From Epiperipatus broadwayi (lineage: Eukaryota; Onychophora; Udeonychophora; Euonychophora; Peripatidae): DNA of 64,000 nt. The notes beneath the pieces are model-generated. The model made no database searches. It was not told the DNA's origin and saw only the letters and a list, made by a program, of their open reading frames with translations. Shown one piece after another: positions 21,980 to 31,712 of this stretch. Numbering within the stretch: the first letter of the stretch is position 1; each line of letters begins with the position of its first letter. The stretch spans positions 2,539,877-2,603,876 of the forward strand of contig JAQFVV010012508.1 of the NCBI GenBank assembly GCA_028023455.1, in the 5' to 3' direction. A program made the position numbers and the translations under genes.

Positions 21980-23290
21980 TATGGTGATGTTTATGTTTAA
22001 GAAAGAAGGAAAAGAAAAGATATTACAAATTTCAGACCTATTTTCTTTTTTTGTATAATCATCTTCACTAAATTCTAAAGAATATTCATCAAAATTAAGA
22101 AAGCAAATGTTGTAAGATTGATTCTTTATCTTAAAACTTTTTCTAACAGATTTATGGGAAACATTTAATGGAATAAAATTGGAATAGATCCAGGATATGG
22201 CTAAATTCTAAAGAATATTCATCAAAATTGTGAAACCAAATGTTATAAGACTGATTCTTTATCTCTAAAGTTTTTATAACCGATTTATGGGAAACATTTA
22301 ATGAAATAAAATTGGAATAGATCCAGGATAGGGCTAAATTCTAAAGAATATTCATTAAAATTGTGAAAACAAATGTTATAAGACTGATTTTTTTATCTCC
22401 AAACTTTTTATAACCAATTTATGGAAAACATTTAATGGAATAAAATTGGAATAGATCCAGGATAGGGCTAAATTCTAAAGAATATTCATCAAAAATGTAA
22501 AAGAAATTATTGTGATATTGATCTTTTATCTCCAAACTTTATGGGAAACATTTAATGGAATAAAATTGGAATTTAAATGAATAAAAATAATGATAATTTA
22601 AGTCATTTAAATTTTGTAGATGGTGTGGTTATCGCCATAAATGATGCTTCAGAGCTTCAGGATATTTTACAATGCCTATTGAATATGAACAATATGGAGA
22701 ACTTAAAGTAAATAATAAAAAGACTATGGTTATGAATAACAGATGAAAAAAAAAGGATTGACAGTAATGAATTTAAAAAAATCAATAATCATAAATATCT
22801 TAGCCAAATTATTAATATAGATGGAAACATAATGTAAGGAGACATATGAAGTGCTTTTGATAGAAATATTTTATTACTAAAAAAAAGCATGCTTGATATA
22901 TACTTGTATAAAAGGAATTTTTTTAATAAATAAATTTGTGAATCTGAAACGTGGGCATATGATAGAAGAGCAGTGCAAAAACTACAAATACATGATAAAT
23001 TGTGAAAAGATTTATGACAGAATTAGCAAGGAGGGGGTCAAAAACAAAATACATCAGTGAGAGAACAAATGGAAAATGATATCATTGAAAAAATTAAAAG
23101 GAAGAAATAAATCTGATTTGGACATTCAAAAGATTGTAAGAGACATTGAAAAAATCACTTATGGGATAAGTGATTTGAATACGTAAGTTTGTTGGAAATT
23201 TGTGGAAAGCAGAAATTATGGATTGAATAAGCTTGATTAAAGTCAAAGAGACCTTCACTTTGCAGGATTAATAATAATTTAAATGATGAT
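21980..23290 (+). pseudogene. RTE-type LINE, heavily decayed, with internal tandem expansion
   Basis: In order on plus: DITNFRPI and FTKF.RIFIKI (the NYRPI ... motif before the catalytic core), NRFMGNI, then after the expansion VDGVVIAINDASELQDIL, a KVNNKKTMVM stretch, NHKYLSQIINIDGNIM, SETWAYDRRAVQKLQ, SVREQMENDIIEKIKRKK, then a worn end with TCAAAGAGACCTTCA. These line up with the copy at 18026-18830. Stops and frameshifts throughout. The portion 22069-22573 is a four-fold tandem repeat of its own sequence. Confidence 0.7.
22069..22573 (+). repeat. Tandem repeat of a reverse-transcriptase segment, 4 x 133 bp
   Basis: TAAATTCTAAAGAATATTCA starts units at 22069, 22202, 22335 and 22469. The fourth unit is shortened. 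Each unit spans the part of the LINE that encodes FTKF.RIFIKI, VVRLILYL and NRFMGNI. The array lies within the LINE frame, so the amplification happened inside the element or after insertion. Confidence 0.85.
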
Positions 23291-23350
23291 ATATACATAT
23301 TTAAGATCTCATATTTAAGTATAGCATTTTAATAAATTGATCATAGATGT

Positions 23351-23590
23351 AATTTATCCACTTTACTTTGAACATTTTTTAGCAAAAACTTTTTATTATA
23401 TATATATATATGCACAATCTTATGTTTCGACTGTCCTGCAGTCTTCTTCAGGGACACTATTTACTTTAATTTTTTAAAAGTAAAAAATTAAATAGTGGCT
23501 CTGAAGAAGACTGCAGGACAGTCGAAACATGCATACATGTGCAATAAAAAGTTTTTGCAAAAAAGTATTCAAAGTAAAGTAGATAAATTA
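23351..23590. repeat. Family G foldback, well preserved
   Basis: Arms about 23351-23460 and 23485-23590 are inverted complements. The motif CTGAAGAAGACTG, CAGGA, CAGTCGAAAC is present at 23501-23528 on plus and 23451-23424 on minus, each with a perfect 5-bp stem GACTG/CAGTC. An additional A precedes the stem relative to a canonical hammerhead and no clear stem I is found. Downstream ACATG/CATGT could form a stem III. Confidence 0.7.
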
Positions 23591-23845
23591 CATTTATATA
23601 AGATATTAAAGTAAAATAAAGGAGATGGTGAATTGGGTAATATTTCTAAATTGAGCATATTAATATGAAATGTTTTTACTCTTACTATTAACATATTTTA
23701 TTTTCTATCAATTATACATTTTTTTATTTTTTTTTACAAATATAAATATTTTTATTAAATACTGCTTACCATTAGAGTAGAAAAATCACATAACATTACA
23801 ATATTAGTCAGAAAATTAAAAATTTTACTAAAATTTTTCCATGAC
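23591..23845. other. AT-rich interval
   Basis: No feature recognised. Confidence 0.3.
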
Positions 23846-24155
23846 CATGATTTCACCTATTAACAAATAGACCTTTTCAAGTGAAATTCAACAAGATTCA
23901 AACAACATATATATACAAAACAAAATAGCCTTTCCATCATTCTCTTCAAAAACAAAGAAGAGTTAAAGAAAGTCTGATGATGAATTTTTCTTGAATCTGA
24001 GATCATCAATCTCATTAAGACTTCCTTTGAGGTTAAAGAAAGTTGTTTTTTAAAGTGAATGACGGGAAGACTTCTGTTTTGTATATACGTGTTGTTTGTG
24101 TCTTGATAAATTTCACTTGAAAAGGTCTATTTGTTAATAGAGGAAATCATGGTAG
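23846..24155. repeat. Foldback repeat, about 105-bp arms
   Basis: The left arm contains CATGATTTCACCTATTAAC and TAGACCTTTTCAAGTGAAA; the right arm contains the complement TTTCACTTGAAAAGGTCTA and GGAAATCATGG. The spacer near 23970-24010 has CTGATGATGA followed by a weak hairpin. It is not convincing as a ribozyme. Confidence 0.65.
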
Positions 24156-24509
24156 TTTATATCTGTAAAGACTATATACTCTTTTTTTCTCTGACTGTGA
24201 AGAAATAGATTATGTGATTTATAAAAATATATATATTCTATATAGTACTAAAAATATTGACAATAATAACTCCAAAGTTTCGTTTATTTATTAAAATATT
24301 CTATAGCATTTTTAATTTTTTTTTTCAGCCATTATTATCTAACAATAAGAACACCTTAATTTCTTTTTTAATTGAAATAAGTTGTATTGCCGATAATATA
24401 AGTTAATTTTAAATACATTTAAATTATAAATTAATTTCAAAATATATAGCATGAGGGTGCCACTGTACTGAATTACAACGATTGGTTTAACGAAAGATTA
24501 CTTATAACT

Positions 24510-24545
24510 ATTTTTTTTTCATATGTCATAGCATCGGCCAGGACG
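24510..24545 (-). mobile_element. SINE 3' tip fragment
   Basis: Minus: GGCCGATGCTATGACATATG followed by a poly-A tail (poly-T on plus). It is truncated just inside the 3' end. Same SINE family as 14909-15009. Confidence 0.5.
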
Positions 24546-24659
24546 ATTCATTAAGTGGTTAATCTCTAGTTTAATGAATGACTAATAAAATTATTATATA
24601 TATATGTTAAATGAAATATTATTGTGAATTTTTAAATTGATGAAGAATAGATATAAAGT

Positions 24660-24960
24660 GGTTGTACCCATGCAATTCCTGAAGGTTTGTGATGAGGGTA
24701 TTTTAGTTGTATTTATATATTGGACTATTTCCGTCATCTAATATAAGTATTGAATGTCTTTAAATTTTTTTAACTTTATTTAATTATTTCAAACTGTTAG
24801 TGATAGCACACACACATTTACCTGTCAGTAATAGCACACAGGTGTGTGTAATAACTACTAACAGTTTGGAATAATTAAAGAAAGTTACATTTTTCTAAAG
24901 GCTTTCAATACTTATATTACATGATGAAAATAGTCCAATATATAAATATGTAAATAAAGA
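24660..24960. repeat. Family A foldback lacking its centre
   Basis: The left arm (TTGGACTATTTCCGTCATC ... CAAACTGTTAGTGATAGC) and right arm (CTACTAACAGTTTGGAATA ... ATGATGAAAATAGTCCAA) are inverted complements. They correspond to PLE family A termini. The tRNA-like and CTGAAGAAG segments are missing. Confidence 0.7.
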
Positions 24961-25179
24961 TAACTTTGTCTTTTAGCTATATGTTACCAGGAAACCAACA
25001 ATTACTAATTGGCATTTCTTAGGCTTCATAAGTTTTTCTCTATTAACTTTTACAATAGTTCCTTTGTTTGGATTTTTAGAAAAGTAAACAGAAAGAGAGA
25101 GAGAAAGAAGATTAAAAACGTCAGTTGCAAAGAAATCTTATTTTAAATTTTATTTATTAAAAATAAATTACAAAGAAAT

Positions 25180-25615
25180 CAAGTCAGATATCACATGACC
25201 TAATTTAAACAAGCTTGTATTACAAATGTTATATAAAGAGCTCGCAAATAAGCTTTGCAGAATATCCCTAACTCCAGACTGGTTTCTGTTATTGGCTTTC
25301 TCAGTGAGGTGCTCAGCACTTTATCTAATGCATAACTATTAAGTAGAAAATCTGAAATTTTCAGACATCCATATGTCTTCCAGTCCAGTTATCTAACTTA
25401 AATAGCCATATGGGACTGAACTAAGTTCAGATACACCATATATTAATAGCTTTAGCTATATAAAATCACCAAAGCCTTAATAGAAAAAAATAAAATTACA
25501 AAGAAATTAAATCAGATGTCACATGATCTAATTTAAACAAGCTTGTATTACAAATGTTACATAAAGAGTTCACAAATAAGCTCTTAGCAAGCTCTTTATA
25601 TAGCATTAAAAATAA
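25180..25615. repeat. Family E repeat, partial head-to-tail dimer
   Basis: AATTTAAACAAGCTTGTATTACAAATGTTA occurs near 25203-25232 and again near 25532-25561, about 325 bp apart in the same orientation. Between them on minus lies a worn hammerhead-like region at about 25317-25255 (CTGAGAA, AGCC..., GAAACCAGTC, then TGGAG). Related sequence lies at 28735-28960 and 50595-50690. Confidence 0.55.
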
Positions 25616-25725
25616 ATGAAATGAAATAATGTATTTTATCCTCTAGTATTGCAAATGAACAGGAATGGTAAAAACCGCTAAATATCACATGATCATCATT
25701 TCCTATGCTTAAACAAGCTATTAAA

Positions 25726-26032
25726 ATAGTGATGTGACGTACTGTAGCTTCTCCTTAAATGAAGTCAAGAATTTCTCAGCACTTATGCCCAGATAAACCT
25801 GTTAGTCACTTAATTTTCCATTCCCCACTCTAAGTTTTTCCATATCCTGCGCCATCCCATTTCCACAACATAATATTTGTCAACTCTATGGCCTTTATAT
25901 CTAAATCCCCCTTATCTTTTCCCAAACCCAGCATAAAAACCAATAATTCACTTTCTGTATAATCACTTTTTTCATATTTATTCTTCCATAACTTCATTAT
26001 ATATAACCTTTCTGTTTTCAAGCAAACTCCCC
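25726..26032 (-). pseudogene. LINE-Z 3' end, inverted
   Basis: On minus the frame reads KNKYEKSDYTESELLVFMLG, then LGKDKGDLDIKAIELTNIML, then WKWDGAGYGKT, corresponding to the region after the zinc knuckle at 1025-1448 and 27500-27830. The element end lies at about 25726 with a short GTGATGTGA tail. Confidence 0.65.
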
Positions 26033-26307
26033 ATACAGTAGTGTTACCTAGTGAAAGCCACAAGAATCAATGGATGCAAGAAGATTTGTGCATAAAATTT
26101 TTATCTAATGACTACTCATCCACTATCCAAAAGACACCAAAATGTACAGATATTAAACTGAGTTCAGATCTATATGCTTACACAAGTGAATGAGATTGGA
26201 TTGAAAACATCTGTTTTCATTTTGAACTCATAGCTTTATTGTTAACCAAATAGGTAAAAAGTGGCTGCTGGAGAGTTGCATTGGATCCTAAGTTCTTGGT
26301 GCAATAC

Positions 26308-26374
26308 TCTCAGATCCAAGTTCTTCACTGATGAAAGCCACAAGCTAGAAACTAATCTGGGGATATTGGATGAG
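26308..26374 (+). ncRNA. Hammerhead-like ribozyme (family D), core retained
   Basis: CTGATGA is at 26328-26334; stem II is AGC 26336-26338 with GCT 26344-26346 around CACAA-type loop; GAAA is at 26348-26351. Stem I inner helix CTTCA 26323-26327 pairs with TGGGG 26358-26362 (two wobbles), and outer helix ATCCAA 26314-26319 pairs with TTGGAT 26366-26371. Stem II has A-U where other D copies have G-C, a paired change. An A.A mismatch replaces the usual first stem II pair, and the cleavage triplet is ATC at 26355-26357. Confidence 0.55.
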
Positions 26375-26454
26375 TAGGCACTAGATAGAAATTTTATGCA
26401 CAAACTTTTTTGCATCCATGACTTGTACTTAGTAGTACTAGTGTAAGGAGAGTT

Positions 26455-27830
26455 TTATCAAATGGACAGCAAAATAGAAAGATTAAAAAGAGGGGTACAG
26501 ATACCATTTTAATAGATGGCAAGGGAGTGTATACATTATCAGGTCTTTTATTTGCTGATGATATCTTGAGCACAGAAAGTAGTGAAGATATAGAAGTTAT
26601 GCTGAAGACATGTGGGTAAAGAGATGGGGATTAAATTTAGTGAAGAAAAATCAAAAATAATGATGATAAATACTGGGGAAAGAGAAGAGAAAGAATTTTT
26701 ATTGAGAGTCATAAAATTAAATTTGGTGAATAGATATAACTATTTGAGAATCATCTTCAGTAATCAGAAAAATTGCTTGGATGAATGGGAGAAAAAATTA
26801 ATAAATAAAGCAAAGAAAAAGACTGATAAAGAAATTAACAGTGTTTTCATATAATAAATATGATGTAGCTAGAATTGTCTTGAAGGAAGTGGCTGTAGCA
26901 GGGTTAACTTATGGTAATGATGTATTATGTGTTAGTAAAGGAGTGTTAGATTACTTAGAAAAAGTACAAAGAGAAGTAAGAAGACATGCATTAGATGCAG
27001 ATGTGTAGATGGCAAAGAAGGTAATTCAAAGAGAAATGGGATAGTCAACTTTTTATATGAAAGATGCAAAAAGAAAAATGAAAATATTCTGTAATTTATG
27101 GATAGTAAGATAATAGCCAAAAGGGTATTTAATTAGGATAGGCAACAAGACAACAAGATGGGTGAGAAAGGTAGTATGGTATGCAGAAGATTTGGATAAA
27201 GACTTTGTCAGTATACATATATAAAAGGTTGGATGATTATGTTAAGAGAATTTATGACTATTATAGAGGCAAATAATGGGACAGAAGAATAAATGTATTA
27301 ATAAAAAATAGGGAGTTGGAGAGATTGGTCTCGTAGTATGGAGAGTATGTATAAATATATATATAAGTAAACAGGAAATTGGGTGTGAGTTAATTTACTA
27401 TTTAAGGCTTGCATAGGATCATTAGTAACAAGGGAATAAACCCATTGATGGCGAAATGTGGGCGATTTAGTCTGCAAAGTTATGTAAGGAAGGCATGGAA
27501 AATATTAGGCATCTGCTAATTGAATGTAAATGCTTACAAGCAGAAAGAGTATAAATAATGAAGTTGTGGGAGAATAAATATAGACAAAGTGGATTATAGA
27601 GATAGTGGGTTCTTGGTTTTTATGCTGGGTTTGGAAAAAGGTAAGAGGGGTCTAGATATAAAGCTGTAGAGAGGAAATGGGGATGGAGCAGGATAGAGAT
27701 GAATATGGGGGGAAACTTAGGGTGGGGAATGGAAAGGGAAGGTGGCTAACAGGTTTCTCTGTGTGTAGTGGTTGAGAGATTCCTGACTTCACTAAGGATT
27801 ATCACATCACATCAATACCACATCACTATT
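26455..27830 (+). pseudogene. LINE-Z, from reverse-transcriptase catalytic box to 3' tail
   Basis: The plus strand reads TLSGLLFADDILS (FADD catalytic box, about 26530-26570), then MGIKFSEEKSKIMMINTGE, YNYLRIIFSN, VAVAGLTYGNDVLCV, VLDYLEKVQREVRRHALDAD, WVRKVVWYAEDLDKDF-like, then the CKLCKEG-MENIRHLLIECK knuckle near 27475-27530 and a CATCACATCA tail near 27806-27820. It is about 1.37 kb, 5'-truncated, with several stops and frameshifts. The layout matches known invertebrate LINE polyproteins. Confidence 0.75.
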
Positions 27831-28099
27831 TTAACAGATTGGGTAAGCACAGAAAATAGTGGTCGTGTGAAGAATAAACAATATGCTTATAACATGGGTG
27901 AAAAAACATTATTAATAAACATGATCATGCATTCTGAGATGGAATAATGGCTACTGCCATACTGTTTTTTAAACATGATTGTGTATGATATTTCGAGATT
28001 GAAAATTGGCTGTCCTTGCATTGTAAAATTTATTAAGTTTATGAATTTAATGTTTTGTTTTTGTTTGTTTACATTTTTTTGGATAATGTATAATTGTAG

Positions 28100-28695
28100 T
28101 AGTAAATGAATACAAACCAATACTAGAATATTCCAACAGTGCTGCCTGTATTTAGAAATACAAGGTCTGAATCAAGCAACATAGGTAAAAAGAATCTAAA
28201 GGAACCCTTTTACCTATCAAGTTGCAAGTTGATAAATATATTGATGTCAAGACTATTCTAAACATAAGTACCAATTTAAATAAGGTTAGACAGTACTTCT
28301 ATATTAGACCTGCTTCCCATGTTTGTGATGGAAGAATGCTGTACCTTTGTTCAATGTGTGCATGTGTGTTGCAATGGCATAATGCCATATTAAAAAGTTA
28401 AATTTTTAATAAAGAGAAAAGTATAAATTTGTACACAAAAATAATAAACACATTATGATACTAAATAAAAACAGGTAGTTGTGACTTTTTAATATGGCAT
28501 TCTGTCATTGCAAACACCCCCACCCACCCCCACCCCCATTGGAGAAAGGTACAACATTCTTTCATTGCAAACATGAGCAACAGATCTAATATATAAATTC
28601 CTTTTAGACCAATGTTGTTTCAGACTTTGTGCTTTTAAATACAGGTAGATTTGTTGAAATATTCTGATATTGATTTGTATTCATTTAGTATATTT
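28100..28695. repeat. Large foldback, about 0.6 kb
   Basis: The left arm (AATGAATACAAACC at 28106, GGTCTGAATCAAGCAACAT, CTTTGTTCAATG...GCAATGGCATAATGCC) is mirrored by the right arm (GGCATTCTGTCATTGC, ACCAATGTTGTTTCAGAC, ATTTGTATTCATT at 28672). The arms are interrupted by indels. The spacer lies near 28400-28478. The right arm has a C-rich CACCCCCACCC patch at 28506-28535. Its family is not recognised. Confidence 0.6.
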
Positions 28696-28734
28696 GAGTT
28701 GAACTAGCATCATGATTTATTGATTTAATTATAA

Positions 28735-28960
28735 TAACCCATATGGCTATTGAAGTTAGATAGTTGTATTTGTTACAGATATCTGAAAACTTCAGATTTT
28801 CTACTTAATAGTCAACTATTAGATAAATGCTAGACTTGAGCTGATATTTTTAGGTCTAATTTCTGAATATCCTAGTACTTAACTGATGACAGTCACAGCT
28901 CGAAACCAGTCTTGGGATAGGGATATTCAAAAAAGCTTGTTAAGAGCTATTAATGCTCAT
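28735..28960 (+). repeat. Family E repeat with hammerhead
   Basis: Shares CATATGGCTATT, AGATTTTCTACTTAATAGT and AAGCTTGTTAAGAGCT with the E repeat at 25180-25615 in the opposite orientation. It carries the best E hammerhead. No coding capacity. Confidence 0.5.
28865..28928 (+). ncRNA. Hammerhead-like ribozyme (family E), strong stem I
   Basis: Outer stem I is a perfect 8-bp helix GAATATCC 28865-28872 with GGATATTC 28921-28928. Inner stem I is CTTAA 28878-28882 with TTGGG 28912-28916. The core CTGATGA is at 28883-28889, GAAA at 28902-28905, and the cleavage triplet GTC at 28909-28911. Stem II is weak (AGT 28891-28893 with GCT 28898-28900) and starts with a C.C mismatch. Stem III is only AC/GT with a 2-base gap, so a dimeric form would be needed. 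None of the stem I sequence is shared with families D or F. Confidence 0.6.
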
Positions 28961-30480
28961 TATATAATTATAATAGTGTCCTTTAATATAGTGTATATCA
29001 CAGATTCATTATATGCTTATTAATATTGTATTATAAATTTCATTTGTCAGACTAAAATTAATTAGATATACGAACAGTATTACATGCATGCATATTCATT
29101 TTGTTAATTTGTACCTTAAAAAAATAATCCATATTTATTAAAGGTAAAACAACTAATAAAACATATTATTTTAAATTTTAATGACTTTAAATGTTTTCAA
29201 ATAAGAATAAAAAAATTGAATGGATATTTGCTTTAGAGATTGGTTGAGTTTGAATTCAGAAGTCTTTAAGTATTGAATTTGTCACTGTATTGCTGTCCAA
29301 ACCCATTCATGTCGAAAAAAAGAAAGACAAGACTATTTGATTATTAGTTCTCATTAAGAATTTCTACAATAAAAATCATATGTAATCTAAGTGACTGCCA
29401 CAAATAAAATATTTTTATTTATCATTATATATTAAACATTAAAGGTATTAAAATACTATTCATTAAGATGTGTAAAATATTTATCTATAAAATTAGCAAG
29501 AAGTCAAAATGAAAGAATACATTAGCTTTGTCACATTTATATTTATGCAATTTCGTTATCATAATGCTGTAATTATAAATTTATTAAACGCACATTGATT
29601 ACGTAAGTAATATTTACTGAGGCTATAACCTAGATAATATGCGTATAAAATGCAATAGTAGGGACCTCTACAGGTGTTTTAATCACAAGCTTACGCTATG
29701 AAAGAAAAGAGGGGAATAAATTAAACTGGAATATTTTATCTAACATTTAAATTTTAGCATTATTAATATGTACAAATAGAAGAGCAATATTAAGAATGGA
29801 ATTTGGTTGACAGTATTAAAATAAAATAAGATCTATATACTCCCGGACTTAAATAAAATGGAAAAATAATACATTATGCCAAAAATGTAATAAATTGTTT
29901 GATAGTTGGTTAAACCAAGTATTTGCCTGCCTTCTTATTGCATAAAATCTCAAAATATTAAAAAACTATTTAAGAAAGAGTTATTTGACTCTAAGTTGAA
30001 AAACTATTTCGAAACTATTATGATAATTGTGGTTAAATTAAAAAAAAAGAAAGATATATTTACAAAGGATTTTTTGCCTTAGAAAAAACCATTTATATAT
30101 CAATTTATAAATTTATTAATATTAGTATTATTTTCTTTAGAAGTGAGACTAATATCAAAATTAATAGAAAAATATTTAAAGAGGTCAGAAATGGTGAAGA
30201 ATGTAAAAATTTGTGAGTGTAACATGTGATTTTGAAATAAGATTGACGAAAGACTATGCAATATTAAAATTTGATAAGTTTGAAATATATAAGCAAAAAT
30301 ATATCTAATAATAATAAGATAAAAAACATTATATAAAAAGTAAATGTAAAAGTATTAAATTTATTAGTAATAGAAATAGCTACTTTTAGGTTTATTATTA
30401 ACTATCTATTTAAGACATTTCTGAAAGTTCACAATTCTTTATTTGCTACTGTCTAATTTTTATCATTGTTTTTATCTGTA
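28961..30480. other. AT-rich interval with one dispersed repeat
   Basis: No gene seen. About 29635-29700 is the inverted partner of the repeat at 6885-6955 (shared GTAGGGACCTCTA and CACAAGCTTACG). Confidence 0.4.
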
Positions 30481-30481
30481 A

Positions 30482-31550
30482 TATGCTATCTCATACCTCT
30501 GATACATTTGATCACAAACAAGTCGAAAAGATAAATGATCACCAATATTTCATGCTAAACCAGCACTCATCAGATAGTCCAGATTATCATCTCCACACCT
30601 TAATACAATCAAAGCTCAGCTTATATTAAGATAGTCAATCTTCATACTTTAATGGACAGGTTTCAAACCCACTCCACCCCACAATTCTTCAGCCATCCAT
30701 TTCATTGAAAATCTGATGATGGAATGCTCAAAGTTCACCCTAGTGCCAACCTCCTCATCCTACCCATGTTGACCACAAGTCACTCTGACCCCTCATTTAT
30801 AGGACATAATCCATTTACATACATATACAAGGGATGGGCAGACCTTAAAGCACTATATTTTGAAATATGAATTTTTTCTACAGTACAAGCTTTTTCATAC
30901 CTACACTTCTATATGTAATATCTAGGAAGTTTGAACTCAGAGTCTCTCAAGCATCCATGCTACATCATACCTCTGATACACTTGATCACACATGTCGAAA
31001 AGATTGGGTGATCAAGGTATCAATGGTATGAGGTAGCATGGATGGTTGAGGGTCATGTGAAAGTCTGAGTTTAACCCCCCTAATATTACATATAGAAGTG
31101 CAGGTATAAAAAAGCTTGTATTGTAGAAAATTTCATATTTCAAAATATAATGCTTTAAGGTCTGGCCATCCCTCGTATATGTATATAAATGGATTAGGTC
31201 CTGTACATGAGGGGTCAGAGTGACTTGTGATCAACATGAGTAGGATGAGCAGGTTGACACTAAGGTGTGACTTGAGCATTCCATCATCAGATTTTCAAGG
31301 AAATGGATGGCTGAAGAGTTGTGGGGTGAAGTGGTTTGAAGCTTGTCCATTAAAATATGAAGATTGGCTATCTTAATATAAGCTGAGCTTTGATTGTATA
31401 TATGTATGGAGATGATAATCTGGACCAACTGCTGAGTGCGGATTTAGCACAAAATATGTGTATTGGTGATCATTTATCTTTCCGACATGTGTGTGATCAA
31501 GTGAATCAGCAGTGAGATAGCACGGATGGTTAAGGGGCATGTGAAATACA
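30482..31550. repeat. Family F giant palindrome, about 1.05 kb
   Basis: The left arm from CTATCTCATACCTCTGATAC (30486) is mirrored by the right arm ending near 31545. Both include the segments CTTCATACTTTAATGGACAG, TTCAGCCATCCATTTCATTG, GACCCCTCATTTATAGG and AAGCACTATATTTTG or their complements. The symmetry centre lies near 31005 with almost no spacer. Each arm equals one 493-bp family F unit. Each arm also holds a hammerhead region: minus at 30533-30595, plus at about 31408-31475. Confidence 0.85.
30533..30595 (-). ncRNA. Hammerhead-like motif (family F), stem III deleted
   Basis: On minus CTGATGA (30573-30567) is followed by GTGCT/AGCAT around GGTTT, then GAAA. Stem I TTGGTGATC remains on the 3' side with an outer GATGATAAT partner. 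Only two bases separate GAAA from stem I, so stem III is gone and cleavage is unlikely. The matching plus-strand copy near 31430 has CTGCTGA and CAAA and is also broken. Confidence 0.5.
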
Positions 31551-31604
31551 ATAACGTTTAATTTTGAAGTTGTGTTGCGCATTAAAAACGAATTAAATTT
31601 TACT

Positions 31605-31712
31605 AAAGTAATTATTATTATTATTCCTTCTTGTATAATAATAATAACAATAACAATAATAATAATACTGCTCCTCCTCCTCCTCCTCCTACTCCTACTA
31701 CTAATAATAACA
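31605..31712. repeat. Compound microsatellite (ATT/AAT, CTC)
   Basis: Runs of ATT, AATAAC and CTC/CTA trinucleotides. The open frames on both strands here are low-complexity and not genes. Confidence 0.85.

Larger units (their letters stand above)
25684..27880 (+). mobile_element. Family D element carrying LINE-Z copies in both arms
   Basis: D left end at 25684-25724 (ATCACATGATCATCATTTCC ... AGCTATTAAAAT), then LINE-Z on minus (25726-26032), then D interior 26033-26455 including the hammerhead, then LINE-Z on plus (26455-27830), then D right end (ATTTTAACAG ... GTAAGCACAGAAAATAGTGG, 27828-27880). Both LINE copies interrupt D near TTTTAACAG, so the arrangement is symmetric. Confidence 0.6.

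Noticed and set aside
23970-24012. Hammerhead in the spacer of the foldback at 23846-24155
   Set aside because: CTGATGA is present, but no convincing stem II or GAAA follows at the right spacing.
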